A stretch of DNA of 32,001 nt, from positions 1 to 32,001 of the forward strand of contig JAUZQZ010000063.1 of assembly GCA_030950745.1 (NCBI GenBank), in the 5' to 3' direction. The number at the start of each line of letters is the position of its first letter. Position 1 is the first letter of the stretch. Positions 9,657 to 20,451 of the stretch are shown here, in pieces. The DNA comes from Mariprofundaceae bacterium. GTDB lineage: Bacteria > Pseudomonadota > Zetaproteobacteria > Mariprofundales > Mariprofundaceae. A program made the translations under genes and the position numbers. The notes below the pieces were generated by a model. The model was given only the letters and a program-made list of their open reading frames with translations, was not told the DNA's origin and searched no databases.

Positions 9657-12600
9657 ATGCCCCGCCGCGATGACATTGAGTCTGTTCTGATTCTGGGTGC
9701 CGGGCCGATTGTCATCGGTCAGGCCTGCGAATTTGATTATTCCGGCGTGCAGGCATGCAAGGCCCTGCGCGAAGACGGATATAGAGTGATTCTCGTGAAC
9801 TCCAATCCAGCCACCATCATGACGGATCCTGATTTTGCCGATGCAACCTATATCGAACCGGTTACATGGGAAGTGGTGGCCAGGATTATTGAAAAAGAGC
9901 ATCCGGATGCGATTTTGCCGACCATGGGTGGGCAGACGGCACTGAATTGTGCATTGAGTCTGAACAAGCACGGGATTCTGGAAAAATTTAACGTCAAATT
10001 GATCGGCGCACAGCCGGAAGCCATTGATAAAGCCGAAGACCGGGAACAGTTCAAACAGGCCATGGACTGCATCGGTCTTGAAATGGCGCGCGGTAATTTT
10101 GCGCATTCCATGGAAGACGCAAAAGTATTTGCCGAGGAAATCGGTTATCCGCTGATTATCCGGCCCAGCTTCACACTGGGGGGCTCCGGTGGCGGTATTG
10201 CCTACAATCCCGACGAATTTGAACAGATTGTGGCTTCCGGTCTGGATGCCAGTCCGACCGACGAAATTCTGGTCGAGGAATCCATGATTGGCTGGAAGGA
10301 ATTTGAAATGGAAGTGATGCGGGATGCCAATGATAACTGCGTCATTATCTGCTCCATCGAGAATGTCGATCCGATGGGGGTGCATACCGGTGATTCGATT
10401 ACGGTGGCACCGGCACAGACGCTGACCGACAAGGAATATCAGCGCATGCGTGATGCCTCGATTGCCTGTTTGCGCGAGATCGGCGTCGAAACAGGTGGCT
10501 CCAATGTGCAATTTGCCGTTAATCCGGAAGATGGCCGTCTGATTATTATTGAGATGAATCCGCGCGTGTCGCGTTCCTCAGCCCTGGCTTCCAAGGCGAC
10601 CGGATTTCCCATCGCCAAGATTGCGGCAAAGCTGGCCGTGGGTTACACGCTGGATGAGATTCGCAACGATATTACAGGTGAGACATACGCTGCCTTTGAG
10701 CCGACCATTGATTATGTCGTCACCAAGATGCCACGTTTTGCCTTTGAGAAGTTTGAGGGGGCGGATTGCCGTTTGACCACGCAGATGAAATCGGTGGGTG
10801 AAGTCATGGCTATTGGCCGCACATTCACCGAATCGCTGGGCAAGGCCATGCGAGGGCTGGAAACAGGCACATGTGGTTTTGACGGAAGCATTCCGGACGA
10901 TGTCGAGCGGGATGTGTTCCTGCAGGAGAACCTGGCCGTGCCGGGTGCGGAGCGCCTGTGGTGGCTGGGCGAGGCTTTGCGATTGGGAGAAGAGGGGGGC
11001 TGGCCAGAGGAACGCGTTGTCAACGTTACCCGCATTGACTCCTGGTTTGTACATGAAATTGCTGCCGTTATTGCGCTGGAGCAACGGCTTGCCGGACGGG
11101 ATGCGGCAACATTGACGGCAGAGGAATGGCGGGAGGCCAAGCGCGAAGGGTTGTCCGACATGCGGCTGGCACAATTGATGGATGCGGATGAAGCCGATAT
11201 TCGCAGGGTAAGGATGGAGGCGGGCGTCGTGCCTGTATTCAAGCGGGTGGACACCTGTGCGGCCGAGTTTGAGGCACACACGCCCTATCTGTATTCCACC
11301 TATGAACAGGAGTGTGAAGCACGACCGACGGATGGAAAGAAAATTATGGTGCTGGGAGGTGGCCCGAACCGTATCGGGCAGGGGATTGAATTTGATTATT
11401 GTTGCGTACATGCCGCTTTTGCCCTGAGCGAGGACGGTTTCGAGAGCATCATGGTGAATTGCAATCCCGAAACGGTATCCACCGACTATGATACGTCCGA
11501 CCGGCTGTATTTTGAACCGCTAACCTTTGAAGATGTGATGGCGATTGTTGAAACCGAGAAACCGGATGGTCTCATTGTTCAATTTGGTGGGCAGACGCCG
11601 CTGAAATTGGCGAAAGATCTGGAAGCGGCGGGCGTGCCTATTATTGGCACCAGTCCGGATATGATTGACCTGGCCGAGGATCGCGAACGTTTCCAGAAGC
11701 TGTTGCACGAGCTGGGATTACTCCAGCCTGAAAATGGTACGGCGCGTTCGGTGGAGCAGGCGCTTGGAATAGCTGTAAAGATAGGCTATCCGGTCGTGGT
11801 GCGTCCATCTTACGTATTGGGTGGGCGTGCCATGCAGATTGTGCATGACGAGGCGGGGTTGCTGCGCTATATGAAAGAGGCGGTCAGCGCCAGCCCCGAT
11901 CACCCGGTATTGCTGGATCGTTTTCTGAATCAGGCCATTGAACTGGATGTGGATGCTCTTTGTGACGGGAAACGGGTGGTGATTGGCGGTATTATGGAAC
12001 ATATTGAGGAAGCAGGTGTGCATTCCGGCGATTCAGCCTGCTGCCTGCCACCGCATTCGATTTCCGATACGGCCATTGCCGAGGTCCGCCGTCAGACAGA
12101 AATGTTGGGTCTGGCCCTGAATGTAAAGGGCTTGCTGAACATCCAGTTCGCGTTGCAGGGAGATGATTTGTATGTGTTGGAAGTCAACCCGCGCGCCAGC
12201 CGCAGCGTTCCTTTTGTTTCCAAAGCCACAGGGGTGCCATTGGCGAAAATGGCAGCACGAATCATGGCCGGGCAAAGCCTTGATGATCTTGGGCTGGATG
12301 AAGTGCCACAACCAACAACGTATCGCGCGGTAAAGGAAGCCGTATTCCCGTTTGTAAAATTCCGTGGCGTTGACCCGTTGTTGTCACCTGAAATGAAATC
12401 TACCGGCGAAGTAATGGGCATTGCAGCCGATTTTCCCACCGCTTTTAATAAGGCACAGTTGGGCGGGGGGCACCGTCTTCCTGATACGGGGAGAGTTTTT
12501 ATTTCGGTGCGGGATGTGGACAAGGAAGCCGCCGTTCGTGTGGGGCGGATGCTGGTTTCGGCGGGATTCGATCTTCTCGGCACGACGGGAACGCACGCAG

Positions 12601-12884
12601 CCTTGCAGGCAGCGGGTGTGGCGAGTTCGCATGTGGCCAAGGTGATCGATGGTGTGCGCCCGCATATCGTTGATCTCTTGCTTTCCGGCGATGTCGATCT
12701 TATTGTCAATACGACTGAAGGAACGCAAGCCATTGCCGACTCGAAATCTATCCGGCAGGCGGCACTGAATCAGGCCATTCCCTATTTTACCACCATCGCG
12801 GGGGGATTGGCTGCGGCTCAGGCAATCTTGAGTTCCGTGGACCTGATGGAAGTCAAAAGTATTCAAGCATATCACGGAGGTTAA
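9657..12884 (+). CDS. carB: Carbamoyl phosphate synthase large subunit
   Basis: Start [30 protein letters not shown]; two ATP-grasp halves, [24 protein letters not shown]-like C-terminus. Confidence 0.97.
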   Translation: MPRRDDIESVLILGAGPIVIGQACEFDYSGVQACKALREDGYRVILVNSNPATIMTDPDFADATYIEPVTWEVVARIIEKEHPDAILPTMGGQTALNCALSLNKHGILEKFNVKLIGAQPEAIDKAEDREQFKQAMDCIGLEMARGNFAHSMEDAKVFAEEIGYPLIIRPSFTLGGSGGGIAYNPDEFEQIVASGLDASPTDEILVEESMIGWKEFEMEVMRDANDNCVIICSIENVDPMGVHTGDSITVAPAQTLTDKEYQRMRDASIACLREIGVETGGSNVQFAVNPEDGRLIIIEMNPRVSRSSALASKATGFPIAKIAAKLAVGYTLDEIRNDITGETYAAFEPTIDYVVTKMPRFAFEKFEGADCRLTTQMKSVGEVMAIGRTFTESLGKAMRGLETGTCGFDGSIPDDVERDVFLQENLAVPGAERLWWLGEALRLGEEGGWPEERVVNVTRIDSWFVHEIAAVIALEQRLAGRDAATLTAEEWREAKREGLSDMRLAQLMDADEADIRRVRMEAGVVPVFKRVDTCAAEFEAHTPYLYSTYEQECEARPTDGKKIMVLGGGPNRIGQGIEFDYCCVHAAFALSEDGFESIMVNCNPETVSTDYDTSDRLYFEPLTFEDVMAIVETEKPDGLIVQFGGQTPLKLAKDLEAAGVPIIGTSPDMIDLAEDRERFQKLLHELGLLQPENGTARSVEQALGIAVKIGYPVVVRPSYVLGGRAMQIVHDEAGLLRYMKEAVSASPDHPVLLDRFLNQAIELDVDALCDGKRVVIGGIMEHIEEAGVHSGDSACCLPPHSISDTAIAEVRRQTEMLGLALNVKGLLNIQFALQGDDLYVLEVNPRASRSVPFVSKATGVPLAKMAARIMAGQSLDDLGLDEVPQPTTYRAVKEAVFPFVKFRGVDPLLSPEMKSTGEVMGIAADFPTAFNKAQLGGGHRLPDTGRVFISVRDVDKEAAVRVGRMLVSAGFDLLGTTGTHAALQAAGVASSHVAKVIDGVRPHIVDLLLSGDVDLIVNTTEGTQAIADSKSIRQAALNQAIPYFTTIAGGLAAAQAILSSVDLMEVKSIQAYHGG

Positions 12885-12887
12885 CCG

Positions 12888-13361
12888 GTGGAACGTGTTC
12901 CAATGACGAAGCAGGGTGCTGAAGCCTTGCGAAAAGAATTGAAGTTTTTGAAGAGTGAAAAACGGTTTCAGATTGTTGAAGCAATTGCTACCGCCCGGGC
13001 GCATGGCGATCTGTCCGAGAATGCCGAGTACCATGCGGCCAAGGAAGAACAGGGTTTCAACGAAGGGCGTATCGGCAATATTGAAGACAAGCTGGCCCGC
13101 GCGCATGTGATTGATCCATCCGGTATTCATTCAGATAAAATTGTGTTTGGCGCTACGGTAGAGCTGATCGATATGGATTCCGGTGTGGAAGTCAAATACC
13201 AGATCGTAGGTGTGGACGAGGCCAATATCGAACAAAATAAGGTGTCCATTACATCACCCATTGCCCGCTCAATGATTGGTAAAGAGCCCGGTGATATAGC
13301 CGTTGTGCAGGCACCCGGTGGTGAACGTGAATATGAGATACAGGATGTTCGTTATGTTTGA
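12888..13361 (+). CDS. greA: Transcription elongation factor GreA
   Basis: 157 aa; [44 protein letters not shown] start 4 bp after carB. Confidence 0.96.
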   Translation: MERVPMTKQGAEALRKELKFLKSEKRFQIVEAIATARAHGDLSENAEYHAAKEEQGFNEGRIGNIEDKLARAHVIDPSGIHSDKIVFGATVELIDMDSGVEVKYQIVGVDEANIEQNKVSITSPIARSMIGKEPGDIAVVQAPGGEREYEIQDVRYV

Positions 13362-13851
13362 TTGTCCCTGTTTTTCACTGGCATGTCTGCGTGCGGGGTC
13401 GGTACGGTTATCGCTGGCATTGGTGCTGGCGCTTCTGGTTGTTCCAGGATATGTAGTTGTGCCTGTATTGTTTGCCAATCTGGACAGTCACGCGTTGGCA
13501 GGCCATTTGGCTGGAAATATCTTTCATATCGTCAACCGTGGTATCCTGCTGTTATTGCTGGCTGTAGCAGCCTTTTGGTGGAAGCAGGGCGTGGGGCGCT
13601 GGCGTTGGACCATGCTAGTGATTGTGGCATGTCTGGTGGGACTTAACGAGTTTCTATTGTCGCCCGTACTGGAAAGCCTGAAATCAGCGATGGGTTCGAT
13701 AGATACGTTACCGGCGGGTGATCCAAAACGGATTGAGTTCGGTATCTGGCATGGCGTGAGCTTTATTTTACATTTGTTTTCTTCACTGGTGGCGGTGCTG
13801 CTGGTTGCACCGGGACAGTCTGAGTGCGGGAGAGGGCATTGCAAGCCATAA
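13354..13851 (+). CDS. DUF4149-like membrane protein
   Basis: Start [43 protein letters not shown] overlapping the greA stop; about four hydrophobic segments. Confidence 0.6.
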   Translation: MFDCPCFSLACLRAGSVRLSLALVLALLVVPGYVVVPVLFANLDSHALAGHLAGNIFHIVNRGILLLLLAVAAFWWKQGVGRWRWTMLVIVACLVGLNEFLLSPVLESLKSAMGSIDTLPAGDPKRIEFGIWHGVSFILHLFSSLVAVLLVAPGQSECGRGHCKP

Positions 13852-14921
13852 AAACATGGGTGGAACGGCAACTTGCGGACACCGAGATGGTTGCGCTGAT
13901 GGCATCCCTTCTGGTGCTGTTCGGGTTGCTGGCGCTGTTCGGAGATACACTTGCACCCGTTCTTGTGGCTATTGCCATGGCCTATGTTCTGGATGGAGTG
14001 ATGGATCTGTTGGGGCGTTGCCGTGTGCCTCGCCTGATCAGTATCTTTCTGGTCGGTGCAGGTGCAATTTTGTTTATCCTGTTTACTTTGCTGGCTGTTG
14101 TACCGCTCTTGAGCGAACAAGTCGGTCGTCTGGTGTCACAGGCGCCACATTATGTTTCCAGCCTGCGCGATTCGTTACATACGTTGCAAAACCAGTACGC
14201 CAGCTGGATTAATCCGGATTATGTCCAACGTCTGGCATCGCTTGTGGCCGGTAAGCTTCAGGAATGGGGTGCAGCGGTCTTTTCCTTTTCTCTGGCTTCC
14301 ATTCCGGGGTTGATTACCCTGCTTGTTTATGTGGTTTTGGTGCCGGTGCTGGTATTTTTCCTGCTCAAGGACAAAGGGGTCCTGATTACATGGGGTCAGC
14401 AGTTTTTGCCCCGCCATCGCGTGTTGCTTAGCCGGGTCTGGAGTGAGGTGGATATTCAGATCGGAAACTATATCCGTGGTAAATTCTGGGAAATGTTTGT
14501 GGTTGGCGTGGTTACCTGGCTGGTTTTATGGTGGTGTGGACATCAATATGCACCGCTCCTGGGAGCGTTGACCGGTATTTCGGTGTGGATTCCCTTTGTG
14601 GGGGCTGCCGTGGTGACGATACCGGTGGTGTTGCTGTCATTCTTTCAGTGGGGAATATCTGATGCCACCTTGTATGCTCTGATTGCCTACGGTGTGGTAC
14701 AGGCACTGGATGCCAACCTTCTGGTGCCGTGGCTGTTCTCCGAAGTGGTGAATATTCATCCCATCGCCATTATTGTGGCTATTCTGGTGTTTGGCAGCCT
14801 GTGGGGTGTGTTGGGTATATTTATTGCTATTCCAATGGCGGCTCTGGTGCAGAGCGTATTGCAGGTGATGATGGGACGAAAATCATCGGAGGTGATCGCC
14901 GAAAATGTCCAAGAGCATTGA
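13824..14921 (+). CDS. AI-2E family transporter (PerM-like permease)
   Basis: 365 aa polytopic protein; LAPVLVAIAMAYVLDGVMDLL, VLVPVLVFFLLKDK, SVWIPFVGAAVVTIPVVLL, LDANLLVPWLFSEVVNIHPIAIIVAILVFGSLWGVLGIFIAIP. Confidence 0.88.
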   Translation: MRERALQAIKTWVERQLADTEMVALMASLLVLFGLLALFGDTLAPVLVAIAMAYVLDGVMDLLGRCRVPRLISIFLVGAGAILFILFTLLAVVPLLSEQVGRLVSQAPHYVSSLRDSLHTLQNQYASWINPDYVQRLASLVAGKLQEWGAAVFSFSLASIPGLITLLVYVVLVPVLVFFLLKDKGVLITWGQQFLPRHRVLLSRVWSEVDIQIGNYIRGKFWEMFVVGVVTWLVLWWCGHQYAPLLGALTGISVWIPFVGAAVVTIPVVLLSFFQWGISDATLYALIAYGVVQALDANLLVPWLFSEVVNIHPIAIIVAILVFGSLWGVLGIFIAIPMAALVQSVLQVMMGRKSSEVIAENVQEH

Positions 14922-14996
14922 CACTTCGTGGGCCGGCTTTAGTTTTCGCACGCGCCGATTATTAGACACAGCCATATATCAGAGAGGAAATATAAC

Positions 14997-15677
14997 GTGA
15001 CCAGTTCATCAAAGGAACCACAGCCAAATCCATCCGCTGTCAGTCAGGAAGAAATGAATGGGCTAAAGCGCGATATGCGTTCGGCACATCTGGCGGCATG
15101 GGTCCAGGGAAACCAACAGAAGATTATTGCCGCCATCGTCGCCCTGCTGCTCGTGATCGTGGGCGCCAGCCTGTGGAGACAACATATTACCACACAACGC
15201 GTATCGGCTGCCACTCTCTACCATCAGGCCTTGAATTCGTCAGATGCAGAGGCCAAACGTGCCTTGCTGGAAAAAGTGGTGAAAGACTACGCCAGCACCG
15301 CTTATGGCGGTATGGCACAACTTCTCCTGGCTAAAGTGGATCAGGAGCATGCCGATCAGCACCTTGAAGCCTTACTTTCAAGTTCGGCGGTAGATCAGGG
15401 AATGCGTTGGCAGGCACAACTTGACCTTGCCCGGGTCTGGTTGCACAAGGGTGATAAGGCGCAGGCAAGGAAAATCCTGGGAAAATCTGTAGGTAAGGAT
15501 TACGAGCAATTGCGCCATTATTTAATGGCCGAAGCTTCCGGAAAGGATGCGGACCGCATAGCTCATCTTGAACAGGCATTAAATTCCATTTCACACGATA
15601 CGGAGTTGAAGAAACATATCGAAAAGCGTTTGGCTGAACTCAAGTCTTCTCCCGGTACAGGCGTTTCCAGCCGATGA
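14997..15677 (+). CDS. YfgM-like tetratricopeptide/ancillary translocon protein
   Basis: One N-terminal TM helix followed by TPR-like helices; syntenic with bamB-der; GTG start. Confidence 0.8.
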   Translation: MTSSSKEPQPNPSAVSQEEMNGLKRDMRSAHLAAWVQGNQQKIIAAIVALLLVIVGASLWRQHITTQRVSAATLYHQALNSSDAEAKRALLEKVVKDYASTAYGGMAQLLLAKVDQEHADQHLEALLSSSAVDQGMRWQAQLDLARVWLHKGDKAQARKILGKSVGKDYEQLRHYLMAEASGKDADRIAHLEQALNSISHDTELKKHIEKRLAELKSSPGTGVSSR

Positions 15678-16831
15678 AGCACTGCTTCCGCTGTCTGCCC
15701 GCCTGGGTGGCCGGCTTTTTAATATTGACTGCTTGTGCTTCAACACCGGAGATTCAGGAAAACACCTCAGCGGCAGGGAAAAATACAGCAGAAAAGCCAG
15801 TAGTGATGACGGGCCTTGCCAGTCTGGATATGGTCTGGGTTATGGATGTGGATCAGCGCCACCCCATGTCACCCGCAGGTTTTTCTCAACCGGCTCTTGC
15901 AGAGCAAGAAATTATTATCGGTGGCCGGGACAAACGTGTGCATGTTTATGATTTACATGGCAATGAATTGCGCCGCATTGCCATTGAAGCTGCATGTGAA
16001 TCGGGTGCACTGGCACTGAATCCGGGGTTGGTGGTGCTTGGCGATGTAAACGGAACGCTCTATGGCATCAATCCTCAGACCGGGCGTATTTTGTGGCGAC
16101 AACGGTTATCTTCAGTGATGTTAGGCCATCCGGTCAAGGTAGATAATGATTTTATGGTACAAACTGCTGATAACCGTATCTATCGGTTTTCCCCCGAGGG
16201 AAAGAAACGCTGGAGCTATGCTGGCCAGCCAGGTGGATTGATCATGCATCAGGGGTCTGCGCCGCGTGTGTTCGGGGATACAGTTTACGCCATCTTTACC
16301 AATGGCGATGTGGTGGCCTTGCGGGCAGGTTCAGGTGATCTGATTTGGCGGCGGCAACTCCTGTTGGATACGAGTGCCGTTACGTTGAACGAAATGAAAG
16401 TCCCAGTTGCCGATCCGGTGCTGGCCGGGAACGTCCTGATTGTATCCTTTTATCAGGGAGATGTGATTGCGTTGTCCGTCACGGACGGCCAACGGCTCTG
16501 GCAACGGCATTTATCGCTGAAATCCACACCGATAGTACAAGGTAAACGCTTGCTTGCAGCGACCAGTAATGGTGCGGTTGTTTCTCTGGATACGGCCAGT
16601 GGTGAAACGCTCTGGCGGCAGAAGTTAAGCGTGGGTGAGCTGGTTGGGCCCGCCCTGTCACAGGGGAAGCTGTTTGCCGGTGATGATCATGGGTATGTTT
16701 ATGCACTTACCCATGATGGGCGCAAGATTGGAGTGCTGAGTCTTTCGGGCCGCATAGACCGACCGCCGACCACTGTTCCCGGTGGCGTTTTGGTTCGAAA
16801 TAATTTGGGCGGCCTCTACCTGATTCGATGA
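15674..16831 (+). CDS. bamB: Outer membrane assembly lipoprotein BamB
   Basis: Lipobox LILTAC; PQQ-like beta-propeller repeats (LYGINPQTGRILWRQRL, VVALRAGSGDLIWRRQL, VVSLDTASGETLWRQKL); upstream of der. Confidence 0.9.
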   Translation: MKHCFRCLPAWVAGFLILTACASTPEIQENTSAAGKNTAEKPVVMTGLASLDMVWVMDVDQRHPMSPAGFSQPALAEQEIIIGGRDKRVHVYDLHGNELRRIAIEAACESGALALNPGLVVLGDVNGTLYGINPQTGRILWRQRLSSVMLGHPVKVDNDFMVQTADNRIYRFSPEGKKRWSYAGQPGGLIMHQGSAPRVFGDTVYAIFTNGDVVALRAGSGDLIWRRQLLLDTSAVTLNEMKVPVADPVLAGNVLIVSFYQGDVIALSVTDGQRLWQRHLSLKSTPIVQGKRLLAATSNGAVVSLDTASGETLWRQKLSVGELVGPALSQGKLFAGDDHGYVYALTHDGRKIGVLSLSGRIDRPPTTVPGGVLVRNNLGGLYLIR

Positions 16832-16838
16832 TACAGGT

Positions 16839-18227
16839 GTGCTGATGGGGACCGCCCTCCAGGTGATTGCCATCGTAGGCCGCCCCAATGTTGGAAAATC
16901 AACCCTGTTCAATAGTTTGATTCGGCAACGTAAAGCCATTGTTGGCGACAGGCCCGGCGTAACCGTGGATCGTCTGGAGTCTGAATGGCGGCTGGGTGAA
17001 CGCAAGGTGACGCTTGTGGATACCGGTGGTATTGGCCACGAAGATCCTGGTGGTGCATCCGAACAACGTGATATGCAATTCTGCATTGAACAGCAGGTGG
17101 AAGCCGCACTGGATGTGGCCGATCTGGTGATGTTTGTGGTGGATGGTGAGGCAGGCCTGACTCCGGTGGACCAGTCGGTGGCGGATAAGCTACGCCGTCG
17201 GAATATGAATGTGGTGCTGGTGGTCAACAAGGCTGAAAATCCGGATATGGCGGCGGAGTTCTTTTCTCTCGGCATGGGTGATCCGGTTGCGGTGTCCGCC
17301 TTACATGAACATGGCATTCGTCAGTTACGGGACATGCTTGATCAGCGGTTACCCAGGAAACAATCACCCGAACAACATGTAAGTGATATCCCGGCAAGCC
17401 ATATCGTTGCCCGCCTTGCTGTCATAGGTCGCCCGAACGTTGGAAAGTCTACACTGATCAATGCATGGCTGGGCCGGGAACGTATGGTGGTCAGTTCCAA
17501 AGCAGGCACCACGCGCGATGCCGTGGATGTGGACATGCCGTATGTAGATAAGGAAAACGAAGGGGTGGTGCGTCTGGTGGATACGGCGGGGCAACGGCGG
17601 CATGCGCGAATCAGCGATGTCATCGAATTTGTGGCGCGCGTAAAAGCGCAACAGGCGTTTGCACGGGCTGATGCCGCGATGCTTCTGCTGGATGGCAGCG
17701 AAGACGTGGCCGAACAGGATATGAGGTTGATGGGCCTGGCACAGGAAAAAGGCTGCGCGTTGCTGGTTGCCGTGAACAAGGTTGACCTGCTGGATGCTGA
17801 GGCATGGAAATACTATGCTGAACGTCTGGATTTCCGTATGCGCAGTCTTGCGGATATTCCTGTGTTTCGTATTGCCGCGAAACAGAGCAAGGGTGTGAAG
17901 GGCTTACTGAAACATGCGGTGCAGGCAGCTCGGCGGAACCGGGTAACTCTGAATACAGGAGAGTTGAACCGCTGGCTTACAATAGCGCAGGAAAAGCAAC
18001 AGCCACCCAGTGACGACGGGGCTGCGGTACGTATGAAATATTGTACTCAGGTTTCCACAGCCCCGCCCGTTATCAAGATATTCTGCAATCGTCCCAAGGC
18101 GATGAAACAAACGTATCGCCGCTATCTGGAGCGTGATTTTCGTAAACGCTTCAACCTTCCCGGCGTTCCGGTCCGTCTGGAGTTTTCGACAACGGATAAT
18201 CCATACGGTGGGCGAGGGAAGCGCTAG
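16839..18227 (+). CDS. der: Ribosome biogenesis GTPase Der (EngA)
   Basis: Two G domains: GRPNVGKSTLFN...DTGG and GRPNVGKSTLIN...DTAGQRR; C-terminal KH-like domain. Confidence 0.97.
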   Translation: MLMGTALQVIAIVGRPNVGKSTLFNSLIRQRKAIVGDRPGVTVDRLESEWRLGERKVTLVDTGGIGHEDPGGASEQRDMQFCIEQQVEAALDVADLVMFVVDGEAGLTPVDQSVADKLRRRNMNVVLVVNKAENPDMAAEFFSLGMGDPVAVSALHEHGIRQLRDMLDQRLPRKQSPEQHVSDIPASHIVARLAVIGRPNVGKSTLINAWLGRERMVVSSKAGTTRDAVDVDMPYVDKENEGVVRLVDTAGQRRHARISDVIEFVARVKAQQAFARADAAMLLLDGSEDVAEQDMRLMGLAQEKGCALLVAVNKVDLLDAEAWKYYAERLDFRMRSLADIPVFRIAAKQSKGVKGLLKHAVQAARRNRVTLNTGELNRWLTIAQEKQQPPSDDGAAVRMKYCTQVSTAPPVIKIFCNRPKAMKQTYRRYLERDFRKRFNLPGVPVRLEFSTTDNPYGGRGKR

Positions 18228-18661
18228 TGCCCAGTTATGACGATATACGTTCGCTCGCTTGCCCGGCTGCGCATATGTTTGATGTGGTGATGGATATCCC
18301 TGCCTATCCGGAGTTTCTGCCGTGGGTGGCAGAGGCACGTATTCTGAGCCGTGAGGATGATGTCCTGACTGCGGAACTGGTGGCGGACTTCAAGGGAATC
18401 CGGCAGCCACTCAAAACCGTGGACCGGTTTGTGCCGAATAAGCTGGTTGAGATTCGTTTGCTGGAAGGACCGTTCCGTTTTCTGGAGAGCGTATGGTCGT
18501 TTGAGGAAACCGGTGAAACCTCATGCCGTGTTCATTTCTCCATTGAATTCGAGTTCAGGAGCATAATGCTGGGCATGGTGGCATCCCCGATTTTCGGTCA
18601 TGCCTGCATGACTATGGCGCGTGTATTTGAGAAGCGGGCCATGGCGTTGTATGAAGGCTGA
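18227..18661 (+). CDS. ratA: RatA-like / Coq10-like SRPBCC protein
   Basis: MFDVVMDIPAYPEFLPWVAEARIL, GPFRFLESVWSF, HFSIEFEFRSIMLG; followed by an RnfH gene. Confidence 0.88.
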   Translation: MPSYDDIRSLACPAAHMFDVVMDIPAYPEFLPWVAEARILSREDDVLTAELVADFKGIRQPLKTVDRFVPNKLVEIRLLEGPFRFLESVWSFEETGETSCRVHFSIEFEFRSIMLGMVASPIFGHACMTMARVFEKRAMALYEG

Positions 18662-18670
18662 GGAGGATGC

Positions 18671-18994
18671 ATGAATATTACGGTAGCCTATGCGCTTCCA
18701 CACCAACAGACGTTGGAGGAAATGGATGTGCCGGAAGAGACGACGGTCGAAGAAGCAATTTCCATGAGTCATCTGCTTGAAAAATATCCGGAGATAGATT
18801 TCTCCGTCCACAAGGTTGGTGTGCTTGGAAAACTGGTTACCATGCCAACCAAACTGCGTGATGGTGACCGGGTTGAGATTTATCGAGCCCTTCCAAAGAA
18901 AGCGCGGGATGCCCATGCGGGGGATGACAGAAAGGCCCGGATTCGTGCCAGGAAGGAGCAAAAAGCGAAAGCATCAGGCGAAAACGAAAATTAG
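18671..18994 (+). CDS. rnfH: RnfH family ubiquitin-like protein
   Basis: MNITVAYALPHQQTLEEMDVPEETTVEEAI; FSVHKVGVLGKL; DGDRVEIYRAL; KKARDA. Confidence 0.88.
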   Translation: MNITVAYALPHQQTLEEMDVPEETTVEEAISMSHLLEKYPEIDFSVHKVGVLGKLVTMPTKLRDGDRVEIYRALPKKARDAHAGDDRKARIRARKEQKAKASGENEN

Positions 18995-19173
18995 TGAGCA
19001 GGTTTACCGAAGGGAGAAATCTTTTGGTCACCTTCGGCAACACCAACCGCATCAGTTGCATTCTTCTCATAGACCTTCTGCTTTTGATCCGAAACGGGTG
19101 TGGGCTGAACAGAATCTCCACATCCAGTCAGTAATAGCGCAACAAGCAATAGTAAAGGCATACCCCTGATCAT
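18991..19173 (-). CDS. Small putative lipoprotein
   Basis: 60 aa from internal start: MIRGMPLLLLVALLLTGCGDSVQPTPV, signal peptide plus LTGC lipobox; stop overlaps the rnfH stop. Confidence 0.65.
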   Translation of the reverse strand: MIRGMPLLLLVALLLTGCGDSVQPTPVSDQKQKVYEKNATDAVGVAEGDQKISPFGKPAH

Positions 19174-19263
19174 AAGATGTTTGGTTATCCTTGCAATAGC
19201 TTGCGTATGGCTGCGCAGCCATCTGCAACTTTTGCTACACTGAATCTTACAGGAGCTGCATAC

Positions 19264-20451
19264 ATGATAAAGCCAAACCCCTTTTCCTTTGCTTCTACGC
19301 CACATATTCATTTTGGATCAGGCAAGCGTACGGAACTGGTCGGCATCCTTTCCGGATTTGGCCAGCGGGTATTGCTGGTTACGGGTGGACAATCCTTTGA
19401 TGCATCACCGGCATGTCAGAAATTGTGGGGCGAGTTGCAGATACATCTTGATATTCAAAGGGTGCGGGTAAAGGAGGAGCCCTCGCCCTGCCTTGTCGAT
19501 GAGGCTGTAGCGGAGTACCGGGATTTTCTGCCGGACAGCGTGCTGGCCATTGGCGGCGGCAGCGCCGTGGATGCCGCCAAGGCCATTGCCGGGTTGCTAC
19601 CGCTGGGCCGATCTGTGATGGAATACCTGGAAGGTGTGGGGAAGGGGGAACCATACCATGGGCCATCCACGCCTTTTGTGGCTATGCCAACAACGGCGGG
19701 GACGGGGGGTGAAACCAGCAAAAACGCCGTCCTGTCCGTGCAGGGGGACGGCGGATTCAAAAAATCTTTCCGGCATGAAAAACTGGCAGCCAGGCATGTT
19801 ATTCTTGATCCTGAACTGACGCTGTCGTGTCCACCGGATGTTACGGCTGCCTGCGGTATGGATGCCATGACGCAGTTGTTGGAGTCATACGTATCTTCTA
19901 ACGCCAATCCAATCACCGATGCCCTGGCATTAAGTGGATTGAAAATGGTGCGGGATTGCCTTGTGCGTGCGGTGGAACAGGGTGATGATCTGAAGGCGCG
20001 TGCCGGTATGCTTTATGCGGCATCTATTTCCGGACTGACGCTGGCCAATGCGGGGTTGGGATCTGTCCATGGTTTGGCCTCACCTCTGGGAGCCTTCTTT
20101 CCGATTCCTCATGGCGTGATTTGTGGCACACTGGTTTTTGAAGCAAGCGGGTTGAATATTGAAATCATGCAATTGCGACAGCCCGAAAATCCTGCGCTGA
20201 CGAAATATGCCGAGGTTGGCCGACTCATGACGAAGCAGGTTGACCTGAATGACCACGACGCACGTTTGGCCCTGATTGATTTGCTGGGAGAATGGACGGC
20301 GCATTTGAACATGCCGCGTTTATCCGGATACGGTGTTAAAAATACTGATGTGGCAAGGGTTGTAACAGGGAGCCGTGGTAACAGTATGAAAACAAACCCG
20401 ATAGAATTATCGGATGAAGAAATCGCGGTGCTTATTCGTTCTCGTTTGTAG
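19264..20451 (+). CDS. Iron-containing alcohol dehydrogenase
   Basis: MIKPNPFSFASTPHIHFGSGKRTEL, VLAIGGGSAVDAAKAIAGLL, PTTAGTGGETSKNAVL, GSVHGLASPLGAFFPIPHGVICG. Confidence 0.9.
   Translation: MIKPNPFSFASTPHIHFGSGKRTELVGILSGFGQRVLLVTGGQSFDASPACQKLWGELQIHLDIQRVRVKEEPSPCLVDEAVAEYRDFLPDSVLAIGGGSAVDAAKAIAGLLPLGRSVMEYLEGVGKGEPYHGPSTPFVAMPTTAGTGGETSKNAVLSVQGDGGFKKSFRHEKLAARHVILDPELTLSCPPDVTAACGMDAMTQLLESYVSSNANPITDALALSGLKMVRDCLVRAVEQGDDLKARAGMLYAASISGLTLANAGLGSVHGLASPLGAFFPIPHGVICGTLVFEASGLNIEIMQLRQPENPALTKYAEVGRLMTKQVDLNDHDARLALIDLLGEWTAHLNMPRLSGYGVKNTDVARVVTGSRGNSMKTNPIELSDEEIAVLIRSRL

Noticed and set aside
9552-10511. 319-aa - strand ORF antisense to carB
   Set aside because: Fully inside the strongly supported carB; low-complexity shadow translation with no family signature.
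10578-11411. 277-aa - strand ORF antisense to carB
   Set aside because: Shadow ORF of carB; no recognisable domain.
18671-18994. rnfH as a functional member of the rnf operon in this window
   Set aside because: RnfH is commonly paired with RatA and is over 5 kb away on the other strand; the name does not imply shared function.
18227-18994. ratA-rnfH as a toxin-antitoxin system
   Set aside because: Pair is a widespread conserved housekeeping-like neighbourhood; a TA role is not established for this organism from sequence.
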